Positions 20,906 through 31,848 are shown, numbered from the stretch's first letter. The stretch is 64,000 nucleotides of DNA from Odiellus spinosus (GCA_963920705.1 CAWUCO010000284.1:1073222-1137221), one strand, 5' to 3'. Made by a program: numbers and translations. Notes: generated from the letters alone by a model not told the origin.

Positions 20906-21796
20906 AAAAAAATTTGCTGAATAATGAATTAATTTTAATATAAATGCGTATCGAGTGAAATAAGCAAGGTCAAGGTTCTTCTTTTAAAACCATATAATAA
21001 TTTTGAAGGCTCTAGAGTATTTGCAGACCAAGTAACGCCAATAGGCAAAATATTATATCACATTGAACCTATATGCATTTCTTCAGTATACCAACAAAAC
21101 CCTAAATAATTCTCTACTTAAAACCAAACCTAACTAGAGAAAAAAAGGAAAATAAATAAGATATAACCACATAGATTTCAAGATAAATAATCCAGTCCAT
21201 AATTCAGTATTAAAACAAAAAAATCAGAATTAAGACAACTGAAATTAGCAATCTTTGGTAATATGTAAAATAGCCCTTACACGAACAATTTAAGTAAAGC
21301 AAATTATCAAATAAACGCCAAATAAGTCAATTAATTAAAATGAAAAATATTAATCTTACCACTACCAAATAGCGGGCAGAAAACACAGACATCAAGATAA
21401 CATTAGCAAAATAAATTTTCAACACCGGTAATCCTGAGAACTAGATTCTACAAAATCTTCCTGAATAATAAATTTATTTTAATCTAAAAAATATAAAATC
21501 TTAAAAAAAATATCTATACAAATAACATATTGATAAACCAATTAAAATTAGATGCGAAAAACATTTAATCTCGATATGAGATTAAATACACAAGGTCAAG
21601 GTTCTTCTTTTAAAACCATATCAGAATTTTGACGGTTGTTGAGTATTTGTAGACCAAGTAACGTGAAAAGGCAAAATGTTATATCAAATTGAACCTATAC
21701 ATGGCTTTAGTGTACAACACAAGTTGTGAAACAAACGTTTTTTTACGTGACTACACTCTAGCTAAAACGTCACCGAAAATAAACGACGGTAGGCAT
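20906..21796 (-). repeat. Third full copy of the palindrome's inner unit
   Basis: Same orientation as 18647-19534 and very similar to it over most of its length. It includes TAGAGAAAAAAAGGAAAATA and the closing GTCACCGAAAATAAACGAC. Here the AAGGTCAAGGTTCTTC block occurs twice (about 20965 and 21593). No gene. Confidence 0.75.
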
Positions 21797-22012
21797 TAAC
21801 AAGTTTGTGGCAGGTTATTCAACTTGTAGACCTCAATTATCATGTCTCCTATCCTACGTGGTAATAGTTGGTTTGTTATTCAATGGCGAATTATTAAAGA
21901 TTGGGTTTAAAGCACATTCCAGTCACGGAACTCAAGTACATGAAAATCAAAGTAGGTAATGGAGAAGTTTAAGTTAGATATACGGGTACATTCGCTCCAA
22001 ATGTCAAGTGCA
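21797..22012 (+). repeat. ~215-bp direct repeat, right copy
   Basis: Near-identical partner of 20688-20905. High similarity indicates that the duplication is recent. Confidence 0.75.
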
Positions 22013-22329
22013 AATCACCCATAAGACCTTACATTATATGAGGCTTTTACGCAGGCCTTAAGGTTAAGTACAAGTACGAAGCCCAAACACACGTGTATTA
22101 GCTCTCCTCGACACCGAGGTAAAGGAGGTATCACTCCACGGAGAGAAACGCCAGTCGAAGCAGCTAAGAACCGCTGTCGAATTACCATCACACTAGTGAA
22201 TTGGTACGGCGAGTGAAAAGGTAACCAGCTCTTCGATCCCAGCTTTTTCTCTGACGGCCGAAATAGTATTTCACGCTTTTATATATGCGATAAACAAAAT
22301 AAAAAAAAACACCTACACATTTTAATAAC
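22013..22329. other. Unclassified stretch with a weak Pol III-like B box
   Basis: TCTTCGATCCCAGC (about 22232) followed by TTTTT resembles a Pol III B box, but there is no convincing A box or tRNA fold. A decayed SINE is possible; no gene. Confidence 0.25.
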
Positions 22330-23272
22330 TGAGGCTAAGCTAAAAAATTAAATCAATCAATTAAAATAGATAAAAAACAAGACTACTTCCATATGCGTAG
22401 AAGTTGAACTGTATTAGTTTTCCAATCCACCCTGAGTTTGCAGCAAGCCTAAGCCTACAATACCTTTATACCTATGTTTTTGGACTAAATGGTACATGGA
22501 AAATAGCTTAACGCGTGCTGCCAACTCGAGCTGGTATTGAACACACAAATTTCACAAAATTCTTAGACAATTTCTTAAATATCTTCTAAAATAACATTTA
22601 ATTTTAATTTAATTTTCAGCGAAATTATTAATTAGACTAAGTTAAGTAATTTAAGAAATTTTAATTATAGTTTAAATGAACATTTCGTTTCAATTCACTG
22701 AAAGATACCACGCCATAAGGCTACAACGCGTTAGTGTAAAAAAAGTGGTATATAAGGCGATCGAAAAACATTATTAGGTATCTGTAACTTAAAGCTGTGA
22801 AGAAAGGGGAACCCACCCCCTGTTCAATGTCTGGAGGTAGTTATTACACCAGGCGCTCAGTGTAGCTACGAACGCAAATCTGACCCGTAGAGGGGGCGAG
22901 TTGATGGTTGATGTGGACCATATTAGTTGAGGGACGCCTCGCTAATATGGCCCGCTGAGATCGGAAACTAAAGGTTGGACCTTTGTGCGTTAGGATGGTC
23001 GGAGGTGATTATAACAGTGGGAGACGTCCCATTGTGTATAATCGCCTTCAACTGCCCAGTATCGAGGTTTGATGTGGATGGTGGAAGGCGGTAATATGCA
23101 ATGGGAGACGTCCACGGTTGCATAAAATCGCACGACACCTGAAGCTTATCCATGTGGCAGCCTGATTACAGGATATCCGCTTACACCGGAAGTGACAGAC
23201 ACACAGACACACAGACACACAGACACGACGAACGTAAAACCTCCCCGTGAACAAGTTCACTCGGGGAGGTAA
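22330..23272 (+). mobile_element. Unclassified ~0.9-kb element ending in a hairpin, copy B
   Basis: Same landmarks as copy A: AATCCACCCTGAGTTTGCAGC near 22431, GGAAACTAAAGGTTGGACC, GAGACGTCC blocks, CACAGACACACAGACAC microsatellite and terminal ACCTCCCCGTGAAC/GTTCACTCGGGGAGGT hairpin at 23238-23270. It shares with copy D an extension ATCAATCAATTAAAATAGAT upstream of the GTTTGCAGC block, so the element is longer than A and C suggest. Non-coding. Confidence 0.7.
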
Positions 23273-23649
23273 TTATGTAACAAAAATAATCACGCATAAT
23301 ATTTTCAATACAAAATATACTGATGTAACTCGAAATTGTAAATAAAATCAACATTAATTGTTCATCTATTAAAATGGTTGATAAAAGTTTATTTAGAGCT
23401 CGGAATTCGTAAAATTTTTATTAATTGGACAAAATCCGCTAAATTCTGATTTATATTATCTGATTAAAATTAGACTATTTCTCATTCGAGTCAACTTATT
23501 CGAAGATGAAGTAAAAAACATCCATAGTCTCTTACATAGCAGGATTAATGAGAGTAGTTTCATTCTACATACAATACTTTTCCTTAATGGTAGGCCCCTC
23601 AAAAAATGTGGCTTTGATAAGGTAAAGAAGAAAAACAAGCTAGCCAATG
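23273..23649. other. AT-rich spacer, nothing recognised
   Basis: No repeat or exon seen on either strand. Confidence 0.4.
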
Positions 23650-24195
23650 TGCAATCTCGAGGGCGCGCGCGCGATTCTCGAGTGTCGGGAACAAGATTCG
23701 AGTATCGGGGCCGCGTTTCGAAGGGAGAGCACGTTTTAGGGAGAGGGAACGACTAGTCTCGGGGAGAGGGAACCACCAACCTCGGGGGGAGGGAACCACC
23801 AATCTCAGGGGGAGGGAACCACCAATCTCGGGGAGGCGGAACCACCAATCTCGGGGAGGCGGAACCACCAATCTCGGGGAGGCGGAACCACCAATCTCGG
23901 GGAGGCGGAACCACCAATCTCGGGGAGGCGGAACCACCAATCTCGGGGAGGCGGAACCACCAATCTCGGGGAGAGGGAACCACTAATCTCGGTGAGAGGG
24001 AACCACCAATCTCGGTGAGAGGGAACCACCAATCTCGGGGAGGCGGAACCACCAATCTCGCGGAGGCGGAACCACCAATCTCGCGGAGGCGGAACCACCA
24101 ATATCGGAGGGGGGCGGACCCAATCTCGGGGAAGCGGAACCAATCTCGGGAAGTGGAACCAATCTCGGCGAAACGGAACCAATCTCGGGGGAGAA
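23650..24195 (-). repeat. 23-bp GC-rich minisatellite, second locus (inverted)
   Basis: Units of GGAACCACCAATCTCGGGGAGGC, the complement of the 13-kb array, about 20 copies, with degenerate units at both ends. Its right flank (24196-24360) matches the unique head of the 13-kb locus, so the two loci are inverted copies of one dispersed repeat. Long multi-frame open frames are again artefacts. Confidence 0.9.
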
Positions 24196-24365
24196 GGAAC
24201 GCGAAAAATAAGGGTAGGAAACGAAACTCGAGGAGACGGAACCAAATTCGAGGAGAGAGAACGCATTTGTTGAAGGTAAGGGAACGTGTTATCGGGTCAG
24301 AGATCGCGTATTTTAGAGGGAGAGGGAGAGTTTTTCGAATTTTGTCCGCTTGGCTCGCCATAGAA
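24196..24365 (-). repeat. Unique head of the GC-rich minisatellite repeat, copy 2
   Basis: Reverse complement of about 12755-12892: AGAGGGAGAGGGAGAG, TTTTCGAATTTTGTCCGCTT and GGCTCGCCAT. Differences between the copies are moderate. Confidence 0.7.
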
Positions 24366-24564
24366 CCAGCCACCGATTTTATTAGCTAACGAAATCTCGC
24401 GTCGCTTTTGTTATAACTTCGTTCCTTGCGAAGGTCCGAACACCCGCCAATGCCGGGCAATAAGGCTTAGCGAGCTTAACGGAGAACGCGACCGACAAAT
24501 ATCCCGGTATTTATAAAAATACTAATGGTGAAGGTAGGGCGGCGTCGCGAAATTTTTTTATTGG

Positions 24565-24996
24565 GAAATATAGTTAAAAGAAACTAGGGGCTAAAAATGG
24601 AACGGCTTTTCAATTTATTTTCGGAATCACCTTACCAAAAACGAGATCAAACAAACTCGTTTTTGGTGTTTTCTAAAGTTTGGTTAAGTTCGAACGTAAG
24701 TGAAGTAAAACGTCAGCCTGTTAATCTGACGAACCCACCTTCGTCGCTGCTTTCGCCATCTGGCTACGTTTATAACAAACTGTATCGTGATGGTCCCGTT
24801 AAAGTACGCGTAACGGGCTGAATTTATACTTCACTTATGTTCAAACTTAACCAATCTTTCGAAATTAATTAACGCGCCTAAAACGAATCCAATCATACCG
24901 TGAAATCCTCGAATACGTTTTATTGGCAAGGTGATTTCTAAATCAAATTAAAAAACGGCTCCATTTTTAGCTCCTGGTTTCCCTTTCATATAAATT
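24565..24996. mobile_element. Fold-back element, ~430 bp
   Basis: AAACTAGGGGCTAAAAATGG (about 24581) mirrors CCATTTTTAGCTCCTGGTTT (about 24961). The mirroring continues inward through GGTTAAGTTCGAACGTAAGTG and CACTTATGTTCAAACTTAACC to a small unpaired centre. The arms are about 200 bp with moderate divergence. The open frame at 24597-24821 is incidental. Confidence 0.75.
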
Positions 24997-25487
24997 TAAA
25001 CCGGTAACATACATTCGATCACTAAATGTCAGTCTCTCTCTCTTTCGTTCTATGCCACGCCAATTCATTCTTACTTCTAATAGGGTGCTGACTCCCTTCT
25101 ACGGACACTTATTACAAACCGGTTGAAAAATAGTAGCCACACTAAGGCCTGTTCGACATATTATCCTATAGTTTGAACTTCGGCGCCAGTTCCAAGTTGA
25201 AAACACCGGTAAAGTAATGATGAATAGCGTTTAACCTTCAGCTGGTGGTAGTTTAATATCGCGGACGTTCGATTGTAGTTGCGACATGGCGGTTTGAATT
25301 TCGGACATTCGCTTCTAATGTCCCGAACACCCGCTTCTAGCCCACGGACACCCGTTTTTAATTTCTGACACGCATAAAAATAATAATTCGATTTAGTATC
25401 GATAGAGGATAGGGAAAAATCATTTATTTATCCAATGTAGGCTTAGTTTATACTACTTTCTCTCGTAATGACCGTGAAAGATATTTT
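24997..25487. other. Spacer with a weak ~22-bp tandem repeat
   Basis: Around 25290-25370 there are about four loose units of the type CGGACACCCGCTTCTAATTTC. No gene was recognised. Confidence 0.3.
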
Positions 25488-25494
25488 ATGATTG

Positions 25495-25752
25495 AAGTAG
25501 GCGCGATTCAAGTCGCGTTTTTCAAATCGCGCTTTACAACGCGCATTTTTCAAATCGCGCTTATCAACGCGCGTTTTTCAAATCGCATCTCTCAAATCGC
25601 GTTATTCAAATCGCGTTTTTCAAATCGCGTTTCTCAAGTCGTGTTTTTCAAGTCGTGTTTTTCAAATAATTTTTTTCAAATCATATTTTTCAAATAATTT
25701 TTTTCAAATCATGTTTTTCAAATAATTTTTTTCAAATCATGTTTTTCATTCA
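25495..25752 (+). repeat. ~15-bp minisatellite (TTTTTCAAATCGCG)
   Basis: Tandem CAAATCGCGTTTTT units grade into CAAATCATGTTTTT and CAAATAATTTTTTT towards the right, a directional change from CG-bearing to AT-rich units that looks like CpG decay or staged amplification. The open frame with FKSRFSNR repeats follows from the 15-bp period. Confidence 0.85.
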
Positions 25753-26020
25753 AAATTATACTGACTTCTTGCGTATCTAACATATACTTTGTTTCGAAAA
25801 ATTCCAATTTTAATTACGCAATAAAAAATAATAATACAATTCGAATATTTATTACCAATCGACTAGTTTCGCGTCTTCGAAAGGCCCAACTTCAGAATTC
25901 TAGAGCGGCGTATCATTCAGTAAGTTAACTTCGTCATGTGAAACCTGTGAGTGTGCAAACAGTTTCCTGTGACAAATCGGTCTGTCGTCTCGATTGAGAG
26001 CTAAATGTTTTTCCTACTTT

Positions 26021-27010
26021 TTACCTCCCCGACTGAGCTTTAGTTCAGTCGGGGAGCACAGGTCGTGTCTGGGTGTAGGTGTCTGTATGTGTATGTCCGT
26101 TGCTAAGACTTCCGGTGGAGCACTAGTCTAATGACGTAATCATGCCCTCCTATCATTCAATTCCGTTCAACGGGAATTCCTATAAAAGTTGGCTCCACAT
26201 TGATAAGCTTCAGTTGTCGTGCAATCATATTCAACGGGACGTCTTCCATTGGATATTATCGCCATCCACCGTGCACATTACGGTCGCACCTCGATGCTGG
26301 GACAGTTGAAGGCGATTTTAGGCAATGGGGCGTCTCCCACTGTTATAAGCACATCCGACCATCCACACGCACCAAGGTCCGACATCCAGTTTCCAGTCTC
26401 AGCGGGCCATACTAGCGCGGCGTCCCTCACTAAGATGGTCCACATCAACCTTCCACTCTCGGAACATCGCCCCCAAGGGTAAATTGGCCGGCACGTGACC
26501 ACTCAAGGTTACGAAAACGTCTGAACTTTGATAAAGCGAGATCTCCACTAGATCTTATCACAATCGGTCACTACTTAACGTTATTCGAGCCGCTTATATA
26601 GTCTCTTTGGAAGAATAGTATGATTTAGCTTTATGGCTTGATATAATATATTTTAGTGAATTGAGACGTAATATTTAATATTATATTATTATTTAATATT
26701 ATAATTGTTTCACTTTATCTTATTAATAACTTAGCTGAAAATTAAATTTAAAATTGGAGATAATTTAGAAGATATTATGAAAGATTTTAAAGAAATTTGA
26801 CCGTTTAATACCAGCTTGAGTGTGCAGCTAGCGCTAAGATATTTTTCATATATCATTTAGTCAAAAAAGTAAAGGTGTAACGGGCAGTATAGGCTTCGGC
26901 TTGCTGCAAACTCGAGGTGGATTGAAGAGTCTAAATACAGTTGTACGCCAATTTCTGTCTTCTTGTTTTTTATCTATTTTTAATTGATTGATTTTAATTT
27001 TTCTGTCCCC
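26021..27010 (-). mobile_element. Unclassified ~0.9-kb element ending in a hairpin, copy D
   Basis: Terminal hairpin ACCTCCCCGACTGAGC/AGTTCAGTCGGGGAG at 26022-26058. Then come a TG-rich microsatellite, the ACCTCGATGCTG and GGTAAATTGG blocks, and GCAAACTCGAGGTGGATTG near 26907. The extension GATAAAAAACAAG shared with copy B follows. Non-coding; short frames at 26200-26500 are incidental. Confidence 0.7.
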
Positions 27011-27539
27011 CACCGTGCTCAAAAATTAGTACAGCTTTTCTTATATTTTGAGATAGATTTTTTTGGATTTTGTCTACCTATATAAAAGAGTGAAATTAAT
27101 TACATACATTTAGTTACGTGGTAGCGTTTACACTCGTGGAGAACCCAATTTATTGTGCGATGGGGTCTCGTGGTTTCGGGAAGGGCTTTTGGCTGCTTCG
27201 GCAATCGATTCTATCCATGGAGTAAGATTTCCTTAAGGGCGGAGATAAAGTACTTGTCTTCATATGGCGAATAACTAGACTATATATCTAAGTTAAGGTT
27301 TTAAAAAGAGGCCTAGGGAGTTATTTCACTTGAGTTGAAAATTTATGTGCTGAAATAACTGTCATATTGAATTTTACCTTCCAAATTTCAACTTTTTATT
27401 ATTGTACTTGAGTTCTGCGACTAAGGTGTGATTTAGACCCGTCCTTCAATAATTGGACAACTACTTCATAGCAACCCCATTACTACTACAAGGATAGGCG
27501 ACACGGTAATTAGCGTCGTTAATCGGAAAATTCTGTAAT

Positions 27540-27900
27540 CTGCTGGCAAACTTGTGAAAGTGAGAATGGGTTTTAAACACTAGCACGGGCTTTCAGATAA
27601 TTTTTTTAGATATTCAAGCATTTCGGAAATGTATTTCTCACGAAAATGTTGCGCGTGCGAATGCGTAGATCAAGTCAGGGTAGTCAGGTGACAATATGCA
27701 GAAATTTACGAACTTTCTTCAACCAGATGTACTTTGAAATTGCTCGTTTTTTAGTTCGATCTATATTCCACTATGGTTGACCCTGAAGCGAAATGTAGAC
27801 CAAGTGGCAAAAAGAGCCACGTGATCGGATCTCGTGATTAATGCTAGTTTTAGTTTCAAAGTTTTCCATCACATGAGTTGAAAGCGTATTCCACCGGGGA
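27540..27900 (+). repeat. Fragment of the palindrome's outer segment
   Basis: AATCTGCTGGCAAACTTG to TGCTAGTTTTAGTTTCAAAG parallels 15390-15520 plus 16080-16240 (same orientation) and the inverted 19580-19920. It lacks the 20-bp minisatellite, so that array is an insertion or expansion peculiar to the 15.6-kb copy. Confidence 0.65.
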
Positions 27901-28051
27901 AAATATTGCTTCCATGTAGCAATAAAATCAGAAGAAGATTCTGACAAATAAAGATTACTGCTATTTACCCTCTAGATCTCTTGTATTTGATTATTTTACC
28001 TTTTTAAAATGATCTAGACATTTATATATATTTATGTCTCACACTTAAGTA

Positions 28052-28219
28052 CAGTGTGGATCAGATAACAGAAGCCAATATCTTTTATGAAGCGAAAAAA
28101 TTAACATTGAGCGCGAGCGCGAGAATTAATTTTATTTTAATTCTCGCGCTCAATATTAATTTTGAGTTAATTTTATAACTCCATAGAACCTATTGGTTTC
28201 TGATATATGATCCACCCTG
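28052..28219. mobile_element. mariner-like MITE with TA target duplication
   Basis: Ends CAGTGTGGATCA and TGATCCACCCTG are inverted, flanked by TA on both sides (28050-28051 and 28220-28221). The inner arms (AATTCTCGCGCTCAAT and ATTGAGCGCGAGCGCGAGAATT) pair strongly. CAGGGTGG-type ends with TA duplication are usual for Tc1/mariner MITEs. Non-coding. Confidence 0.75.
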
Positions 28220-28221
28220 TA

Positions 28222-28880
28222 TAAATACGTATTTAGACATTATTTTTGAATAAGATTTAATTATCCTTTTTAAATGTTGAACGGTTAATGATGTCAAACC
28301 AGAAATTGCTTGGTATATCGCGATAAAAGAGTAAAATCGTATGTTGCAACAGTCGCTGTTGTAAACGATATGAAGTCGGCCCTATAGGAGCGTTCGAACT
28401 TATTAACTTTCGACGATAGTGCGCGTTCGTCGCAACACATTTTCGATCTCATATGTCCAGTAGAAACGGTAAATGTTTTATTAATCCTTTTTTAGTTGGC
28501 CTTCTACCAGTAGGCCTAACCAGTTTTTTTAAGGGGTTGCCGACATCGAGTTCAGAGTATAAAAGTTATTAACACTAAACAAGAGATCGCGGTGTCTTTT
28601 CGTAATTACTAGGATTAGAATCGTGGATGAAGTGAAGTCCACTCTTCTAGCCTACTATTGGGTTTAAAGCTCCAAAGTGTAGCCTTCGATTACTCAAGAA
28701 TCTTGATAACAACGAAGAAGGAGATGGAGGTCACGATGCCAGGGGCCGTCGACTAAGTATTCTCACCGTGGTCGGTTAATCCGACGTCTTATCCCGTACG
28801 TGTCATGGACGGCAGCTTAAGAAGCGAGTCCATCTAGTTTGACCTTTATGCTTTACCCAGGAACAGTGCGGAGGACTTTT
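28222..28880. other. Stretch with promoter-like features but no gene
   Basis: GTATAAAAG occurs at about 28558, and on the minus strand TGTTGCGACGAACGCGC (about 28438) resembles the start of BEL/Pao LTRs. No partner repeat or coding sequence was found, so neither reading is adopted. Confidence 0.2.
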
Positions 28881-28884
28881 CGAA

Positions 28885-29660
28885 TATTTGTGTAAATATT
28901 TTTAAGCTAATCAGATTGCTCCATTTTCCCATTGAAATAACATTAAAATTTATTTTTTGAATACTAACTTTGTGACACGTCTAACTAGAACATTAATAAT
29001 TTGTTAGTGTTGAAACCAATTTTAAATGCAAGACCGAAGTTTGAATTTGTGCCTTTCCAAGTTCCATTAAAAGATTTTAAGTCTAAGTATTTTAAAACAA
29101 ATTTTTAAGTTGGCCCTTAGTTCAGCTCTTAGCTAGTTCGGTCATAGGTAACTTCGTATTGCTATTCTATGGGATTTGGTTTTTTGAAAGTGGCTTACCT
29201 TTCAGATTGATTTCCTAATACTTCCATATATTTTTCCAACTTGGATTTTCAGTGTGTTGTCAAGTAAGTTTCAACGTTTAATTTAAGACTAATTTCATAA
29301 TTTTACACGTATTAGTTGGCTCACAATCTACTCAGACGGAGAAATTGAGTCGAGAATACTAAGCCTAATTTGAAAAGTAGGCTTAGGTTTTACATAGCCT
29401 TTTCAGTCACGCGATTCGGTGCGTGTTTTGGTTCAGTGCCAATGACTTAATTTTTCCCCTTAACCTTTTCGCTGTTTTTATAAATAAATTGTGGCCCAAT
29501 AAATTCGGTATGAAATTAGTCTTGAAACGAAGCTGGAAACTTACTTCATATTTCTTCAATGAAAATACAAGCCTGAAAAATATCTGGAAGCTTTAGTAAA
29601 TAAATTAGCCGCTAAGCCTCTTTCAAGAAACCAAATTTCAACAGTGAAAATTTTATCGCC
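28885..29660. mobile_element. Fold-back element, family shared with 48.4-49.15 kb, copy 1
   Basis: Arms such as CTATGGGATTTGGTTTTTTGAA...GGCTTACCTTTCAGATT (29165-29215) mirror 29600-29640. The centre is AAGCCTAATTT...TAGGCTTAGG. The outer part TTTAAGTCTAAGTATTTTAAA (about 29078) is found inverted in the second copy. Non-coding. Confidence 0.7.
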
Positions 29661-29789
29661 TTTTGTCTACATTCATGTATTTACGGAGGGAAATACAGGT
29701 TTGTTAAAGCTCATTTCATTTTATTAAGAGAAAAATATTCAATTTTGTACCTTAAAATTTTTTATCGGGATCGGGAAGGTTTATAGCCT

Positions 29790-30110
29790 TAATTTCCGTC
29801 TTCGGTCATTTGCGTAAGAAAATAAAAGCTAAAATTAATAATACGAATTAGCGCGGTCGGTTTCGATTGAGAGATTAAGCTATTTTTACCAAAAGTTAAT
29901 CTAAGGAAGTAGAGAAAACACATCGCACGTAATTTCCACCAACGGTAATTGGATTTACATAGGAAAATAAAATCACAAATATTTTGGAGTTTATATTACA
30001 AATTAATTAGCTCGGATGCTTTTGATTGAGAGAGTAAGCAATATTGAGTCTATTCTTACTCTCCGAAAGTTGAAAGAACGACATCGCACTAATATCTTGT
30101 CTAGATACGG
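29790..30110 (+). repeat. Two diverged ~145-bp tandem units
   Basis: GCGGTCGGTTTCGATTGAGAG (about 29850) recurs as CTCGGATGCTTTTGATTGAGAG (about 30010), each followed about 60 bp later by CATCGCAC. Old duplication; no gene. Confidence 0.5.
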
Positions 30111-30659
30111 AACCTCTCCGAAATCTTCACATGAATTTTTTATTAATTTATATCGGTGCCCAAGTTTACACCCCCCGAAAGCGTAATGAAATTTAATGCA
30201 TTACACATGCTAAATTTCCAGCATCAAGTTCAACATACTTCTATCTTTGAGCATTCTAGTTTGGACAGAAATTTCAGAAAACGAAGCAGACAACTCAAAG
30301 TTGACGACTCATTGTTATTTATAATTTTTGTAGATAATGAAAATTAAATTGAGATATTACATAAAAGTAAACAAATGGTCAATCGATACGATTTAAAATA
30401 CAATTTTAATTACTTAACAGACCACGCGTATATCATTTAGTGCCGCAAATTTTGTGGAAACTTCGCCACCTTGCAACCATTATACCAAAAGTATTTTCAA
30501 TTATACTACGAGCTCTGCCGTTACGAAAATAGAAGATCAAATTTTGATCCAATTTGAACTTTTTTAATTTGATCAGAAATTGGCCCAATTAAATTTTTCA
30601 TTTGATAAAATTTTTCATTTGATCAGATTCTGAATTTTTAATAAAATTAGGATCTAAAT

Positions 30660-30778
30660 TAGACGACGTTTTGGATCCAATTTGGATGACGTTTTGGATC
30701 CAAACTAGATGACGTTTTGGATCTTAAATGGATGACGATTTGGATCCAATCTGGATCACGTTTTGGATCCTAATAAAA
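30660..30778 (+). repeat. ~27-bp tandem repeat (GGATGACGTTTTGGATCCAA)
   Basis: Five imperfect units carrying GACGTTTTGGATC. Upstream (30535-30655) a related GATCAAATTT/AATTTGATC palindromic low-complexity tract occurs. Confidence 0.7.
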
Positions 30779-30914
30779 ATACATATGCTTCAATTTAAAA
30801 TAACTCATTATATGCAATAAAACAAATTAGATTTTATTAACTAAAAGTCATTGAATTTGATTATTATCCTATGTGATTATTTTTGATGCTACATTGATTA
30901 TGTTGATTAATTTT

Positions 30915-31004
30915 ATTCTCTTCTGATTTCGCTTAAACGGTTTCCAAGAGTGTTTACTATATCCTTCCATTGATCCTTCCACATTCTTTTAGTGCCAGAT
31001 CTAA
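30915..31004 (-). CDS. Possible last exon of the BEN-like gene
   Basis: Minus strand: a T-rich tract TTTTTAATTTAG precedes an open frame of about 28 codons (SGTKRMWKDQWKDIVNTL, then GNRLSEIRRE) ending in TAA. It is amphipathic and basic. It lies 3' of the BEN-like exons on the same strand. The splice phase of the preceding candidate exon does not fit this frame cleanly, so exon borders are uncertain. Confidence 0.35.
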
Positions 31005-31496
31005 ATTAAAAACTAAGTAAATACAGATTTACTTATAGGGCAAGGTCATTAAATTTAATAATGGGGAAGAATGACAAGTGATTTGTTCCTCTACTCATTA
31101 TCTTTAAACACGTAGAATACTACAGGAAGCAAAACAATTGCAAAATTTGTTAGAAATTAATATTGAACTTACAACGAAAGCAAGCTTAACAAAATCTGTG
31201 GGAATATATTTTTTTTATAATAGAGGAGTGATGAACACTTTGGCCCAATTTGATACGTTAATTAATAAGGAAATTTGCGTGCTCACAACTCGTGGGTGTG
31301 CAATCAATTATTAATATATTAATCCATATTTATTCTTGATAAGCCCATTTAACTAACAGTTAAAAATTTATTTCTAATTGCATATTTAGCATATTTCTTA
31401 TATTCTAATATTTAATAACTTATTAATTAAATACAGAATCAAGGCACAAGTTTATTCTACCTTTAAGTATACAAGTTCAATATAAAAAACATTTAC

Positions 31497-31722
31497 CTAT
31501 TATTGCATCAACAGCTTGTTTATACAAGCCTAGTCGAGTTTCGATCGGCTTACCCTGTGGACCTTTAGCTGGTCTACCATTCAAGAATTGCACAATAACT
31601 CACTTTTAAATGATTCGTTAGGAGTGCTCTTGCCATAACCGTGGCAGATTTACTTGAACTTTCAAATCTATTGAATGCGGTTCTAGGTATAAAAACCTTG
31701 CATCCAGCAATTATTTCGATAA
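31497..31722 (-). pseudogene. BEN-domain-like exon(s), host gene or its relic
   Basis: Minus strand. After the acceptor TTTTTATTTAAG (31723-31734) the frame reads IEIIAGCKVFIPRTAFNRF and continues to VMARALLTNHL, ending at an AAAA|GTGAGT donor (31604/31603). About 20 bp further a second frame reads NGRPAKGPQGKPIE followed by LYKQAVDAII, ending at AATAG|GTAAAT (31497/31496). The order of a basic, hydrophobic first half, then NGRPAKG, then a helix ending in AVDAII matches the layout of BEN domains, which bind DNA or chromatin proteins. The gap between the parts is too short for a normal intron, so the locus is either a frameshifted relic or mis-bounded here. Confidence 0.45.
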
Positions 31723-31848
31723 CTTAAATAAAAATAAATTTACTCATAAAGAAAATCATTAATTTGAAATTGTTGCCAAAATATATGAATATATATTACA
31801 TCTACATCAATTTCGCAATATTTTAAGTGCTCGCTAACTGGCCCAGTG
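31723..31848 (-). other. Possible upstream exon of the BEN-like gene, cut by the Polinton end
   Basis: Minus strand, PVSEHLKYCEIDVD followed by a GTAATATAT donor-like site. The open frame reaches close to the Polinton terminus at 31849. If it is an exon, the Polinton landed at or near its 5' side. Very short, so weak. Confidence 0.25.

Noticed and set aside
20688-22012. LTR pair of a small retroelement (TG...CA direct repeats)
   Set aside because: Similarity extends past the supposed LTR borders, there is no target duplication, primer site or polypurine tract, and the interior is a known repeat unit.
22140-22260. tRNA or SINE head
   Set aside because: A B-box-like TCTTCGATCCC is present, but no A box or cloverleaf can be drawn.
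23599-24389. Long open frames over the second GC-rich array
   Set aside because: Same artefact as at 13 kb, same repeat in reverse.
24597-24821. 74-codon frame in the 24.6-kb fold-back element
   Set aside because: It runs through one arm of a palindrome; chance frame.
25495-25752. CRISPR-like short direct repeats
   Set aside because: Units are contiguous and graded, with no spacers.
28340-28800. Solo LTR or promoter near 28.4-28.6 kb
   Set aside because: Only a TATAAAA and a BEL-like end motif; no second copy or duplication to confirm it.
30156-30347. 63-codon frame
   Set aside because: No start context, family or splice evidence; lies next to diverged tandem repeats.
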